From NCBI RefSeq assembly GCF_000758525.1, contig NZ_CP009241.1, forward strand, positions 4,836,001 to 4,900,000: DNA of 64,000 nucleotides, read 5' to 3'. The first letter of the stretch is position 1, and the number at the start of each line of letters is the position of its first letter. Positions 24,236 to 33,328 of this stretch are shown piece after piece. The notes beneath the pieces were generated by a model. That model had not been told where the DNA came from. It worked only from the letters and a program-made list of their open reading frames with translations, and ran no database searches. The stretch is from Paenibacillus sp. FSL H7-0357. GTDB lineage: Bacteria > Bacillota > Bacilli > Paenibacillales > Paenibacillaceae. A program made the translations under genes and the position numbers.

Positions 24236-24270
24236 AAAAAGGCAACTTCAAATGAAGTTACCTTTAATAA
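24236..24270 (-). terminator. terminator of the efflux operon
   Basis: The stem AAAGGCAACTTC / GAAGTTACCTTT has one mismatch, with A- and T-runs at both sides. It lies after the MFS gene. Confidence 0.7.
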
Positions 24271-24321
24271 ACAATCGTTATGATGTCATTTCATCGTTTT
24301 TTTTGTTTATTGATCACAAAT

Positions 24322-25530
24322 TTACTGGCTTTTTATCTCCCCTGCCTCCTCATGATGAATAAGACATGCTGCTAGCAACCCAACGCACAGAATACATGCC
24401 AATAGAAGAAACGTAATTAAATAACTTGCATTATTCATCAATTGAAGCGAGATAATCGGACCGAAGCTTGTGCCTGTAAACAATATAAAAGTATATACGG
24501 ATACAGCTATCCCGCGCATCTTGCCGCCCACTTGCCCAACAAGCGAAACAAGTGAAGGAACGGCTAGTGCGATCCCTCCCACAAAAAGGATGCTCATCAC
24601 AATAAGAAGTGGCAGATTAGAAATCATCCCCATAGACGCCAAACCAATGATCGCTAGCAACAATCCACCGCGAAGCGTTCTACCTACGCCGACATGCTTG
24701 GATATTCTTCCCGCGAATGGAGAAACGAGCATCCCTACTATGCCGATAATACGGACAGAAAGAATTTCTTGCTTGCTTAGCTCATATGGAGCTGTACTTA
24801 GATAGTTACCCAGCACTGTATACATACTTACAAAAGACATAAGCAGAACGAATGCTACTAGATAACATAATACCAATTGTTTTTGAACAAACACTTTGCC
24901 AATTTGCTTAATAGGCTCCCAGATATTAGCGTGTGCCTGCTGGATACCGCCTTTGGGAAGGAAGAAGAACACTAATATGGTGGTCACCGCATAAACAACG
25001 GCAAGAATATAAAAAACAGCGTTCCAGCCATAATGCTCACTGAGTATACTACTAACCACTTGACCAACAATACCTGCAATCAGAAATCCTGTACTGATAA
25101 AACCAATGGTAGTTACCCGTTTTTCCGCTGGATACATCTCAACCGCATAGGCAAGTGCTACTGGAGAGAAGGTTGCTGCTGCTGCTCCCTGTAGTCCTCT
25201 TAATCCTAAAATCCATACAAAGCTGTGAACGGTCCCCAGAATTAATGATATCAATGTCAGGAAAAGGAGCCCTGCAAATATAACAGTCTTCCGTCCGTAT
25301 TTATCGGACAGCGCGCCATAGATTAAGCAACCAATGGCAAAGCCTATCGAAAAGGTGCTTCCCGCAGCGGCAGCATTCGTCGTGGAAATTTCAAAAAGCT
25401 GTGCAAACAATGTAATTAGCGGAATCGTTACGTATAGACTGGACATGACAACAAGGCCGGTCCAGCAAAGGATAATGGTCATAAGCTTATAATTTCTAGT
25501 TGTACCCGTTGCATTGATTGGATTGTTCAT
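24322..25530 (-). CDS. MFS drug-efflux-type transporter
   Basis: About 402 residues with 12 predicted transmembrane segments. The loop-2/3 motif GALSDKYGRKTV is clear, and a second-half homologue (SKHVGVGRTLRGG) is seen. The type is the DHA1 family (AraJ/YceI-like). The ATG at 25530 follows GAGGTGTAAT. It lies 12 bases downstream of the ABC exporter gene, so they form one operon with the MarR gene; the proteins probably export drugs or related compounds. Confidence 0.85.
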   Translation of the reverse strand: MNNPINATGTTRNYKLMTIILCWTGLVVMSSLYVTIPLITLFAQLFEISTTNAAAAGSTFSIGFAIGCLIYGALSDKYGRKTVIFAGLLFLTLISLILGTVHSFVWILGLRGLQGAAAATFSPVALAYAVEMYPAEKRVTTIGFISTGFLIAGIVGQVVSSILSEHYGWNAVFYILAVVYAVTTILVFFFLPKGGIQQAHANIWEPIKQIGKVFVQKQLVLCYLVAFVLLMSFVSMYTVLGNYLSTAPYELSKQEILSVRIIGIVGMLVSPFAGRISKHVGVGRTLRGGLLLAIIGLASMGMISNLPLLIVMSILFVGGIALAVPSLVSLVGQVGGKMRGIAVSVYTFILFTGTSFGPIISLQLMNNASYLITFLLLACILCVGLLAACLIHHEEAGEIKSQ

Positions 25531-25542
25531 ATTACACCTCAA

Positions 25543-27351
25543 TTATAAAATTTGTTCGAAGTTAGATTTTGTTGGAAATTGCATCTCGTATAGTTCCTTG
25601 TATCGCCCATTTCGGCGGAGTAGGTTTTCATGATTTCCCAGCTCCACTATCTCTCCATGCTCCAATACAACAATTTGATCGGCATTTTGAATCGTGGAAA
25701 GACGATGGGCGATAACCAGACAAGTTCGACCTGGAAGAAGCACAGATAACGCATGCTGAATACGTTGTTCAGATTCCGTATCCAGTGCAGCCGTAGCTTC
25801 GTCCAAAATAAGAATACGAGGATTGATCAAGAAAGCTCTGGCGATTGACAATCTTTGCTTTTGTCCTCCGGAAAGCTTGACCCCTCTTTCACCGATGGGC
25901 GTATCATAGCCCATTGGAAAGGCTGAAATAAATTCATGGGCGTTTGCGGCATGGGCAGCCGCTTTAATTTCATCTTCAGTGGCCTGAGGTCTACCGTACG
26001 CAATATTTTCACGTATCGTGCCATTGAGGAGGATTACGTCCTGAGATACGATCCCCATCTGCTGACGAAGCGACTTCACCGTCACTTCCGTTAACGGATA
26101 ACTGTCAATATAAATGTCCCCTCGCTGAACGTCGTACAAACGGGCAATCAAATAAGCAATCGTTGACTTTCCTGATCCTGACGAACCAACCAAAGCCGTA
26201 GTTTGGTTACATGGAAGCCGCAATTGAAAGTTTTGTAGAATGGGATGTCCTTCTTCATATGCAAACTCAACATCATCAAACACAATTTGTCCTTTTACTG
26301 GCGGCAGAACAATCGCTCCTTCCTTATCGTAAACCTCTGGAACGGTTGCTAAGACTTCTTGAATGCGCTCGAATGCTGCTGCCGATTGCTGCACTTTGGT
26401 AATCATTCTGCTAAAGGAGCGGATGGGCGCTTGCAACAAACGTAAATAAGCTAAGTAAGCTACGATATCACCAACGGACATGTTCCCATGCATAACCTGC
26501 CACGCTCCGAACAGGAGCACCGACGTCATACCTACATAATTCAGCCAATCGATAATTGGCGAGAAAGTTTCCGACAACCTTGAAGCAAAAACTGTGGCTA
26601 TCCGATGCTGTTCGCTCAATGCCTCGAACTGCTTAGCTTCCGCATCTTCACTTGCAAAAGACTTGATCATTCGTATGCCTGACAACGTATCTTGAAGTGA
26701 GTTGTTTAACTGAGCTGATATGTGACGTACCGCTCTATAGGCACTCTTAATGCGTAGGCTGAAATATCGTGACGTTACAAATAAGAATGGCAAGGTAATA
26801 AGCGTAATTAATGCTAGTTGCCAGTCCGTATATAATAAGTACCCCACGATCGCAGCGAAGGTTATGACATCCGCTATGATGGACAGGCTATCGGCTGAAA
26901 CCAGTTCCTGTAGTTGATTTACATCACTCGTTAACCTTGCCATAAGATCCCCGGTCCGATTACGATCAAAAAATTTCAGATCCAAACTTAATGTGTGTTT
27001 GTGCAATTTGTTTCGCAACTGGAGAATTGCCTTCTGACTAACAATTGTCATTACATAACTGCTACTGAAGTTAAATATCCCCAGCAGCAATGCAGTTAGC
27101 AGGATAAGACCTCCCGTTTCTAGTAGCGCGTAATACCTTTTTCCAGGGATGATCTGGTCTATGATCTCTTTAGTTAACTGAGGGATCATAAATTCAAGAA
27201 TGGAAATGGCTATCACTGTGACGGCACCAAGCATAAGCAAGACCCATTGCGTCCTTGTGTGCAAGAACATCTCCTTAAACATGATGCGCAGCGATATAAA
27301 ATGCTGTTCACGACTCTGCTGCTGGTCCCCGGAATGCCAAGCTTGTTTCAT
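25543..27351 (-). CDS. ABC exporter, half-transporter (permease plus ATPase)
   Basis: 602 residues. An N-terminal six-helix exporter domain (residues ~35-325, with GDLMARLTSDVNQLQ as the coupling region) is followed by an ATPase: Walker A GSSGSGKST, Q-loop MGIVSQDVILL, signature LSGGQKQR, Walker B ILILDEAT and the His switch AHRLS. Such fusions act as homodimers or heterodimers in lipid or drug export (BmrA/LmrA type). It follows the MarR gene on the same strand, with a MarR-like operator at 27425-27437 directly upstream. Confidence 0.9.
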   Translation of the reverse strand: MKQAWHSGDQQQSREQHFISLRIMFKEMFLHTRTQWVLLMLGAVTVIAISILEFMIPQLTKEIIDQIIPGKRYYALLETGGLILLTALLLGIFNFSSSYVMTIVSQKAILQLRNKLHKHTLSLDLKFFDRNRTGDLMARLTSDVNQLQELVSADSLSIIADVITFAAIVGYLLYTDWQLALITLITLPFLFVTSRYFSLRIKSAYRAVRHISAQLNNSLQDTLSGIRMIKSFASEDAEAKQFEALSEQHRIATVFASRLSETFSPIIDWLNYVGMTSVLLFGAWQVMHGNMSVGDIVAYLAYLRLLQAPIRSFSRMITKVQQSAAAFERIQEVLATVPEVYDKEGAIVLPPVKGQIVFDDVEFAYEEGHPILQNFQLRLPCNQTTALVGSSGSGKSTIAYLIARLYDVQRGDIYIDSYPLTEVTVKSLRQQMGIVSQDVILLNGTIRENIAYGRPQATEDEIKAAAHAANAHEFISAFPMGYDTPIGERGVKLSGGQKQRLSIARAFLINPRILILDEATAALDTESEQRIQHALSVLLPGRTCLVIAHRLSTIQNADQIVVLEHGEIVELGNHENLLRRNGRYKELYEMQFPTKSNFEQIL

Positions 27352-27424
27352 TTTGAATCACATACCTTCATGTTGTAATATCCATCACGGTTATCAGATC
27401 ATATCCATCTCTTATTTCATGTAA

Positions 27425-27437
27425 TTAGATTATCTAA
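27425..27437. promoter_or_regulatory. candidate MarR operator 2
   Basis: TTAGAT-T-ATCTAA, identical to the element at 28035-28047. It lies between the MarR gene and the ABC exporter, about 75 bases before the exporter start. Confidence 0.6.
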
Positions 27438-27454
27438 CTATATGACCAAAAAAA

Positions 27455-28009
27455 TTATCTACCCGATCCAAGTCGTTTTTCTAAGCTTGCATTTAGTTTA
27501 ACCAGCACTTTTTGGAACACCGCTTGCTCCTCTTTATCTAATTCATCAACAAGGGATGCGCAAGTAGACCAGAACGTAGGCAATATTTGATTCATAAGCG
27601 TACTGCCTTCAGCGCTAATACGAACGTGAGTCATGCGACCATCCTTGGCATACGGTTCACGAACAATCAAATTTTTTTTCTCCAGCCATATTAACAAGGC
27701 CGTTACAGACGATCGACGAATCCCCAATCGGTCTGCTATGGATGAAGGTGTAACCAACTCCTGATCTGCGTGAAGGGATAATAGGAGTAATAGATCCAGC
27801 TTACTCTCCGTGATGTCAAAAGCAGCTAAATCAATATCCACCATGTCTAAAGTGTTATCTCCCAGCCAGAGCATAATTAGTCCCAGGTGTGCTGAATTTA
27901 GATTGGTATCGGATGAGGCTGTACGCTCCATCAACTTCAAATAAGGTGATGTTCCAAGTCTCGGTAATTGTTGCTCGGTCGTATATTCCTTGGCAGGCTT
28001 TCTTTTCAA
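27455..28009 (-). CDS. MarR family transcriptional regulator
   Basis: 184 residues. A winged helix lies at about residues 75-140: LVTPSSIADRLGIRRSSVTA (recognition helix), then IWLEKKNLIVREPYAKDGRM with the DGR wing typical of MarR. The start is a TTG at 28009 behind GGAGG. Copies of a TTAGAT-T-ATCTAA palindrome sit just upstream of the gene and upstream of the exporter, so autorepression with control of the ABC-MFS operon is likely. The inducing ligand is unknown. Confidence 0.85.
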   Translation of the reverse strand: MKRKPAKEYTTEQQLPRLGTSPYLKLMERTASSDTNLNSAHLGLIMLWLGDNTLDMVDIDLAAFDITESKLDLLLLLSLHADQELVTPSSIADRLGIRRSSVTALLIWLEKKNLIVREPYAKDGRMTHVRISAEGSTLMNQILPTFWSTCASLVDELDKEEQAVFQKVLVKLNASLEKRLGSGR

Positions 28010-28034
28010 TTTGTATACCTCCTTACTCCTATAG

Positions 28035-28047
28035 TTAGATTATCTAA
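28035..28047. promoter_or_regulatory. candidate MarR operator 1
   Basis: TTAGAT-T-ATCTAA, perfect in both arms, about 25 bases upstream of the MarR start codon. Confidence 0.6.
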
Positions 28048-28199
28048 TTACATTGAATATAACTGATTTCTTTTATTTTTGCAAACCAGCTTAAGAAACA
28101 AAGGTAAGCTTAGAGGCAGAGGTTTAGAATAAACGAACCGCATTACCAATGGATTTGTTGTATAATTATGTAATATTTTATTTTAGGAGGAAGGATCTT

Positions 28200-29141
28200 T
28201 TGAAAATCCTAATTTATGGTGCGGGCACAATCGGGAGTGTTTTCGCTGGGAAACTTGCTTTGTCAGGATATGATGTCACTATCCTTGCAAGGGGAGCAAG
28301 ACTTGTTGAGCTGAAAAAAAACGGTGTGATTCTCGTAAATCCAGGCAATAACCGAGAAGAAATCGCAAAGATAGATGTGATTGAACATCTGCTGCCAGAC
28401 CATATTTTCGACTACATACTCGTTGTAATGCAGAAAATACAGATAGATAGTGTATTACCGGTTCTTTCTCAAAACATATCTAAGAATATCATCTTTGTGG
28501 TCAATACGGCATCCGGTTATGACGATTGGGTTCAGGCTGTGGGTAGTGACCGGCTGATGCTCGGCTTTCCGTCCGCAGGAGGAGAACGTGTAGACGGTCG
28601 AGTACATTACTTTATCGGCAAGGGATTCATGCGGATTTTTCAGACCACAACCTTTTCAGAATACAATGGTCAAAAAACCGAACGGCTCAAAAAAATAGTA
28701 GATGTTTTTAACTGTGCCGGTATTCCTTCTGTTGTAAGCAATAATATGGATATGTGGCAGAAAACTCATGTAGCAATGGTTACAAGTATCGGAAACGCTC
28801 TTTATAAATACAATAGTAATAATTATGCTTTAGCAAAATCATATGCAGATATTAAGCTGCTGGTTCTGGGGATAAAAGAAGGATTTGCTGTGTTGACTAA
28901 ATTGGGTATAAATATCAAACCATCAAAACTCCATTATTTCAAACTTCCCGTTTTTTTGATTGCCCCAATTTTTAAAATTATTATGGGCACAAAGTTTGCC
29001 GAAACAGTCATGGCAAAGCATACGGCCGTGGCAAAATCCGAGATGGTCTGCCTTCAAAATGAATTTGATATGCTGATCATGAAGAGTAAGATGGAAACAC
29101 CTTCTATTGATAAGCTACGAAAAAACCTTGCGAAAGACTGA
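28200..29141 (+). CDS. ketopantoate reductase-like (ApbA/PanE family) dehydrogenase
   Basis: 313 residues. The start is the TTG at 28200, ten bases after AGGAGG; the upstream 17 codons are not conserved. The N-terminal Rossmann fold begins KILIYGAGTIGSVFAGKL, with an NADP-binding GxGxxG, and continues GYDVTILARG. The C-terminal helical domain includes QKTHVAMVTSIGNALYKYNS at the expected place of the active-site lysine region. The family reduces 2-dehydropantoate or similar substrates; many members act elsewhere, so vitamin synthesis is only one option. It stands alone. Confidence 0.7.
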   Translation: MKILIYGAGTIGSVFAGKLALSGYDVTILARGARLVELKKNGVILVNPGNNREEIAKIDVIEHLLPDHIFDYILVVMQKIQIDSVLPVLSQNISKNIIFVVNTASGYDDWVQAVGSDRLMLGFPSAGGERVDGRVHYFIGKGFMRIFQTTTFSEYNGQKTERLKKIVDVFNCAGIPSVVSNNMDMWQKTHVAMVTSIGNALYKYNSNNYALAKSYADIKLLVLGIKEGFAVLTKLGINIKPSKLHYFKLPVFLIAPIFKIIMGTKFAETVMAKHTAVAKSEMVCLQNEFDMLIMKSKMETPSIDKLRKNLAKD

Positions 29142-29324
29142 TTTCGTTTTATGTAATGATACTTATATTATGTCGTATTCTTATACTATGTGGAAATATT
29201 TGAATGGTAGTAATTGCTTATCTTCAAATAATATAAACTCCCATTAGGCAGCTTGCTGGCACGCTGCGTGAATGCGATGTTGTCTGAAGTGTATGCCCCC
29301 TTCAAGCATACTCTCAAAATTCCT

Positions 29325-29750
29325 TTATGAGTCTTGTGTTGTTTGTTTATTATCACTTAAAAAATAGTCCCCAACTTCATACCAGTTGTTAACTCGCACA
29401 TAACCTGATTCGTTGACATTGTGTGGAGCAGTAAATAATATTCCTTGTCCTTGAAATCTTTGAAAATGCCTTGAACTATCATCTATAAGATACTCAGCAT
29501 TAATAATGCTTTTATCACCACAAAACACATAATTCATTTGTGGAATGAAAGGAAAGTTATCACTTAACCATTCAAATTTAGCTTGAAATGAAGATGGATG
29601 TTCCATTGCTGCTGTTGTGATATAAATCTCGTAATATTTACTCAATTCTCTGATTACTTTCTGACTTCCCTCCATTACTTTCAAGTCCCGAAAAAAACCT
29701 GGATCATCCACAAAATCCAATATTTCTATGAATTCACCCTCAATTAGAGA
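29325..29750 (-). pseudogene. 5'(3')-deoxyribonucleotidase, N-terminally truncated
   Basis: The frame begins inside a NT5C-type protein: FVDDPGFFRDLKVMEGSQKV, then IYITTAAMEHPSSFQAKFEW, FCGDKS and AEYLIDDSSRHF match the middle and end of these HAD phosphatases. Typical proteins of this family carry about 60 more residues at the N-terminus with the catalytic DxD; here that part is missing and a stop precedes the frame at 29751. The only start is a TTG at 29720. Probably inactive. A second, more decayed copy of the same region with its flank lies at 11235-11520. Confidence 0.7.
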
Positions 29751-29807
29751 TTATTAAGTAGTTTTCATGCTAGATCGTGTTTAAACGCCTGCTTGATGCA
29801 TGTTTTT

Positions 29808-29826
29808 ATTATACTACTAAATGGTA
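29808..29826 (-). promoter_or_regulatory. repeated promoter-like motif
   Basis: Minus strand TACCATTTAGTAGTATAAT; same family as 4104, 11491 and 60404. It lies upstream of the truncated nucleotidase, showing that the flank was copied with it. The remaining 29827-30006 has no gene. Confidence 0.5.
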
Positions 29827-30006
29827 GAATATAACTTATTTTTCGAAGTTTGCACTTCTGCCTGTGACCCTCTTCGATCTGTCAACTATGCGCAGGTAAT
29901 GACAGGACAGTATGAAAGAAAAACAATATCATAATATGCAGAGGGGTGAGTATAAGCCACCCGCTTATAAAATATTTGAAAAATAGTCTGAAAGAAGGCG
30001 CTCACC

Positions 30007-31140
30007 ATGTCAAACCAGTTCGTTAGCTTTTCAAAATTCGTCTCAGAGGGCAGCCATTACGAGATTGGCACTAAGCTGGCTCATACAGTCAGAAACAACC
30101 CGGAGCTTATGAGTATCAATATACAAGGTGATTGTATGGATAGTTTTTTATTAAGAAAGAAACAAACCCTTTTAGATGAATTTTGTCCCGGAGTAAACGA
30201 GGAAATCCTTGGACTTTCAGACAGCTTAAAAATCCCACTGGGGAAATTGGCTGTATTTGCGGATGATGTAATAGAAGCTGGAGCATGCAGTCAATTCGCA
30301 GCTTTGCCAAGTATTACATCTGATGGGCACACTTTAATTGGCAGAAGTTATGAATTTTCGACTGAAGATGAGATGTGTTTGTGTGTAACAAGGGCAGACG
30401 GAAAACCTGCACATATAGGTTTTTCACTGCTATTGTTTGGGAGATTTGACGGAATAAATGAGCATGGCTTAACAGTAAGCATGTCATCTTGTGAATTTGG
30501 ACAACGCCCTTTTGGTGAAGGACTTTGGTTCCCGTTTGTGCTGAGGTCTTTATTGGATAATTGCTCCTCTGTTGAGGATGCCATATATCTTTTGAAGAAT
30601 ATGCCTATACGAAGCAATGTAAACCTGCTGATTGCTGATACTTACGGAAATGCCACAATAGCTGAAACTGCCTGCTTCGGAGACGATAGAAAAATATCTT
30701 TTAGAAACAGTGAAGATCTTCTTATCGCGACGAATCATTATCAGAATAACGAAATGTTGCCTTATGATAATAATCGCAGAAGGCATTCTGTGATTCGATA
30801 CAACACTATAAAAGATTTTTTTTCAAAAAAGAAAGGATCTATTTCTGTAGAATCAATAAAGACAATCCTAGAGGAAAAAGTGCCACAGGGCGTATGTTGC
30901 CCATTTTATGAAGATTGTTTAGGAACCTTGCATTCAATGGTTTTTGACACGACGGAGATTAGCGTACAGGTGTGTTTTGGGGCAGCATCCCCGCAAAAAT
31001 GGGAAAAAATCTCTTTTAATAGTCCATGTGAAAATTCTAAAATACAAGTCCCTATAAATAACGAGTTCCCCCAGAACCCCACAACCTTTTGGGAGCACTT
31101 AAACCCTGGAAGTATGGAGCAGAATCGTCTTCATCGGTAA
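30007..31140 (+). CDS. C45 / acyl-CoA:6-APA acyltransferase-like (NTN) hydrolase
   Basis: 377 residues. The N-terminal 90 residues are variable; then GACSQFAALPS carries the predicted nucleophile Cys (residue ~94), followed by SDGHTLIGRSYEF, a typical strand of the acyltransferase or choloylglycine hydrolase group. Later GLTVSMSSCEFG and NLLIADTYGNATIAET fit the same fold. In fungi the family acylates penicillin precursors, and in bacteria it often cleaves linear amides. Because the nucleophile follows a longer N-terminal part, autocleavage to expose Cys94 would be needed. It stands alone. Confidence 0.65.
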   Translation: MSNQFVSFSKFVSEGSHYEIGTKLAHTVRNNPELMSINIQGDCMDSFLLRKKQTLLDEFCPGVNEEILGLSDSLKIPLGKLAVFADDVIEAGACSQFAALPSITSDGHTLIGRSYEFSTEDEMCLCVTRADGKPAHIGFSLLLFGRFDGINEHGLTVSMSSCEFGQRPFGEGLWFPFVLRSLLDNCSSVEDAIYLLKNMPIRSNVNLLIADTYGNATIAETACFGDDRKISFRNSEDLLIATNHYQNNEMLPYDNNRRRHSVIRYNTIKDFFSKKKGSISVESIKTILEEKVPQGVCCPFYEDCLGTLHSMVFDTTEISVQVCFGAASPQKWEKISFNSPCENSKIQVPINNEFPQNPTTFWEHLNPGSMEQNRLHR

Positions 31141-31237
31141 CCGTAGCCGCATATCACTTTCATGCAACCTGACGCCCTTCTGGCCGTATGAACTACAGTA
31201 AACTTGGCACATACGATACTCTAAAGGAGTGAAGCAA

Positions 31238-31678
31238 ATGAAGAAATATGGCTTAAGTCTGCTGCTACTCATCTTGCTGGTTGTACCGGGTTGCGGGATT
31301 GCGGAAAAGGTAGGAGACAGCGTCAATTTCACCGCCGATACCGCTTCTTATATGCAAACTTTGACGGAGTTCGGACAAGAGATGGGAACCTGGGCCACGG
31401 ATGCTGCCACAGACCCGCAGGCCAGGGATGAATTAAAGGATAGGCTGCTTGCCCTCAAGGAACAGATCGTCCAATATGCCGGGCTTCAGGTTCCGGAATA
31501 TGCGGCAGGCCTGCATCAATCTATTGTCGGATACAATGAAACACTGCAGCAAGGACTGGATCAGGCCATAACCAACCTGGAAGAAGGAAAAGCCGCCTTC
31601 GAATCGACAGGTATTCCCGAGACTATAAACCAAGTCAACGAGCTATTGAACCAGATCACCCAGCTCATCCCGCAGTAA
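31238..31678 (+). CDS. DUF6376-like lipoprotein
   Basis: 146 residues from the ATG at 31238, which has AAGGAG upstream. A signal peptide ends at a lipobox (VVPGC), giving a lipid anchor at Cys about 19. The mature protein is nearly all helical (ELKDRLLALKEQIVQYAGLQ, INQVNELLNQITQLIPQ) and resembles the DUF6376 proteins of Bacillus and Paenibacillus. Function unknown. A terminator follows immediately. Confidence 0.65.
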   Translation: MKKYGLSLLLLILLVVPGCGIAEKVGDSVNFTADTASYMQTLTEFGQEMGTWATDAATDPQARDELKDRLLALKEQIVQYAGLQVPEYAAGLHQSIVGYNETLQQGLDQAITNLEEGKAAFESTGIPETINQVNELLNQITQLIPQ

Positions 31679-31688
31679 CAGTCTAAAT

Positions 31689-31734
31689 AAGCGCTCAAAG
31701 TATGGGAAAACATACCTGGAGCGCTTTTTCTTTT
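31689..31734 (+). terminator. rho-independent terminator
   Basis: The stem AAGCGCTC ... GAGCGCTT has an inner GTATG / CATAC pairing and is followed by a T-rich run. It lies right after the lipoprotein gene. A second hairpin with GAAGTGG / CCACTTC arms at 31766-31790 serves the opposite strand. Confidence 0.75.
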
Positions 31735-31802
31735 GTCAGCCGCATCTAAGGGAGCACGTGAAAAAGAAGTGGCAGGTTTCTCCACTTCTCTCAAATTTTC
31801 AT

Positions 31803-32708
31803 TTACGATGCTATTTCTGCTTTTTGTACACTAGTTACAATCTCTTGGCTGATAGGAATTACTGCCTTTTTATCTTCTTGCTCTTCAAAATTCCCATGTT
31901 TATCTAGCGTATAACAACTCTTGATCAGGTAGCCCTGTTGACAATTGGGACAATGACCAAACTTAAATCCATATTTAACATTAGTATCTGAAGCTCCACC
32001 CTCACAAAGTGTCTTTTGTTCAGTGATATATTTTGTTAATCCTTCACCGTTGTTATTTTGTATGTATTGATTGATTTCACTTAATACCGGCTCTATCATT
32101 TCATCATTTACATCTAAGAGCTTATGTTCCTGTAAATAGGCTTTGTTACACGAAGAACAATGTGTCTTACCACTTGTCACCAGCAATCCGGCACTTAGAC
32201 CACCTATTAATAAACCAACACATTGTATGAGGAATTTGCTGATGTTTACCCACTTATTTGGTTCAATATCTATTGCATTGCCTACATGTCCTCTTGAAAA
32301 TATGCTTAAACTGCTATTATTAAATTTATAATCATAATAGTTCAATAGTGTTATAGGTTTATCTGATTCTCCAAACACAAAATTGCTTATATGCTCCCCC
32401 TCAAACTTATAATTAATTTCATTCGATGATGAGACATATGCCATCTGATATTCTCCATACATAAACCCGCTAAATGAAAGTAATATGAAAATAACCGATA
32501 TTAAATAGTTGTTTTTATTCGGCTTTAATCCCTGTCTTACAGTTTTAGAAAAATACCCGAAGGTGGCTATACCTCCGAGAATAATCCCCCCTACCGGAAT
32601 AATGAATAACACAGAAAAGCTAAAAAAGTTAAAACCTAAGAGACTCAAGATAAGCAATTGCACAATTACTGATACTGCCGCCGTTATTACTCCCCAAACC
32701 CATTTCAT
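31803..32708 (-). CDS. membrane protein with zinc-binding cysteine pairs
   Basis: 301 residues from the ATG at 32708 (GAGGAGG leader). Three transmembrane segments lie in the N-terminal half (residues ~5-30, 32-55, 68-90) and one near 175-195. After that come two cysteine pairs, HCSSCNKAYL (residues ~207-212) and HCPNCQQGYL (~265-270), as in rubredoxin-like or zinc-ribbon knuckles, in a soluble C-terminal domain. The lumenal loop between the third and fourth segments is about 85 residues. No family recognised. Confidence 0.55.
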   Translation of the reverse strand: MKWVWGVITAAVSVIVQLLILSLLGFNFFSFSVLFIIPVGGIILGGIATFGYFSKTVRQGLKPNKNNYLISVIFILLSFSGFMYGEYQMAYVSSSNEINYKFEGEHISNFVFGESDKPITLLNYYDYKFNNSSLSIFSRGHVGNAIDIEPNKWVNISKFLIQCVGLLIGGLSAGLLVTSGKTHCSSCNKAYLQEHKLLDVNDEMIEPVLSEINQYIQNNNGEGLTKYITEQKTLCEGGASDTNVKYGFKFGHCPNCQQGYLIKSCYTLDKHGNFEEQEDKKAVIPISQEIVTSVQKAEIAS

Positions 32709-32901
32709 AAATATTACTTCCTCCTCTTTCTGAATAAGATATATTTTAACATCTGATGCAAAATGCCCCAATAATAAAAATTACATCATTTTTCGACAGT
32801 TTAATCTTGTATTCCTGCCTGTTCACTGGCTTGGGCTTCCTGTTTATTCGCCCCTAGCAGTTTGACGAGCTTTTCCGATCCATGCTGGAGGGGCAGTACA
32901 G

Positions 32902-33191
32902 ATGGCGGCTTATTTGGATGCCATTCATCAGGCGGATTTGCTGATGGGAGACCGGAAAGCGGCGGATGAATATGCGAGACCGCTCAAGGAAGGCAGCTTA
33001 AAATTATGCCATGATGCACCGCTTCAAAGTTGGTTGCCTTATCTTGAAAATGCGCTGGATCGAGGAGATTTCGAGGATGCGGCTGCCAGTGCTAATGCGC
33101 TTTATCGGCAGGGAAGCGGAATAGCTCTGACTATTTTGCACGGGATTTGGAAGCTGCCGAGCGGCTTTTACTCCAGCACAGCCAGAAGTGA
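32902..33191 (+). pseudogene. frameshifted fragment of a helical protein
   Basis: It opens MAAYLDAIHQADLLMGDRKA and continues through WLPYLENALDRGDFEDAAAS. Around 33110-33135 the good coding pattern moves to another frame, FARDLEAAERLLLQHSQK, with a TGA at 33189. The gene also appears to lack its true beginning. Both parts read like one helical (TPR-like) domain. No family recognised. An open frame runs on to 33405 but is not coding beyond the shift. Confidence 0.45.
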
Positions 33192-33259
33192 TTCAGAGCA
33201 GAGCCTTAATGCAGAGAGAGTCGGCAGGTTCCCCACATTCTCTCTACAAAACGCAAATA

Positions 33260-33290
33260 GGGTTGTTACCGCGCTATGCGATAACAACCC
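33260..33290 (-). terminator. hairpin terminator
   Basis: Perfect 9-bp stem GGGTTGTTA / TAACAACCC with a 13-base loop, in the region between the frameshifted fragment and the convergent glyoxalase gene. Confidence 0.5.
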
Positions 33291-33328
33291 ATTTTCAAAC
33301 CAAGGAAATCAGTTCACGCAGTTACTTT

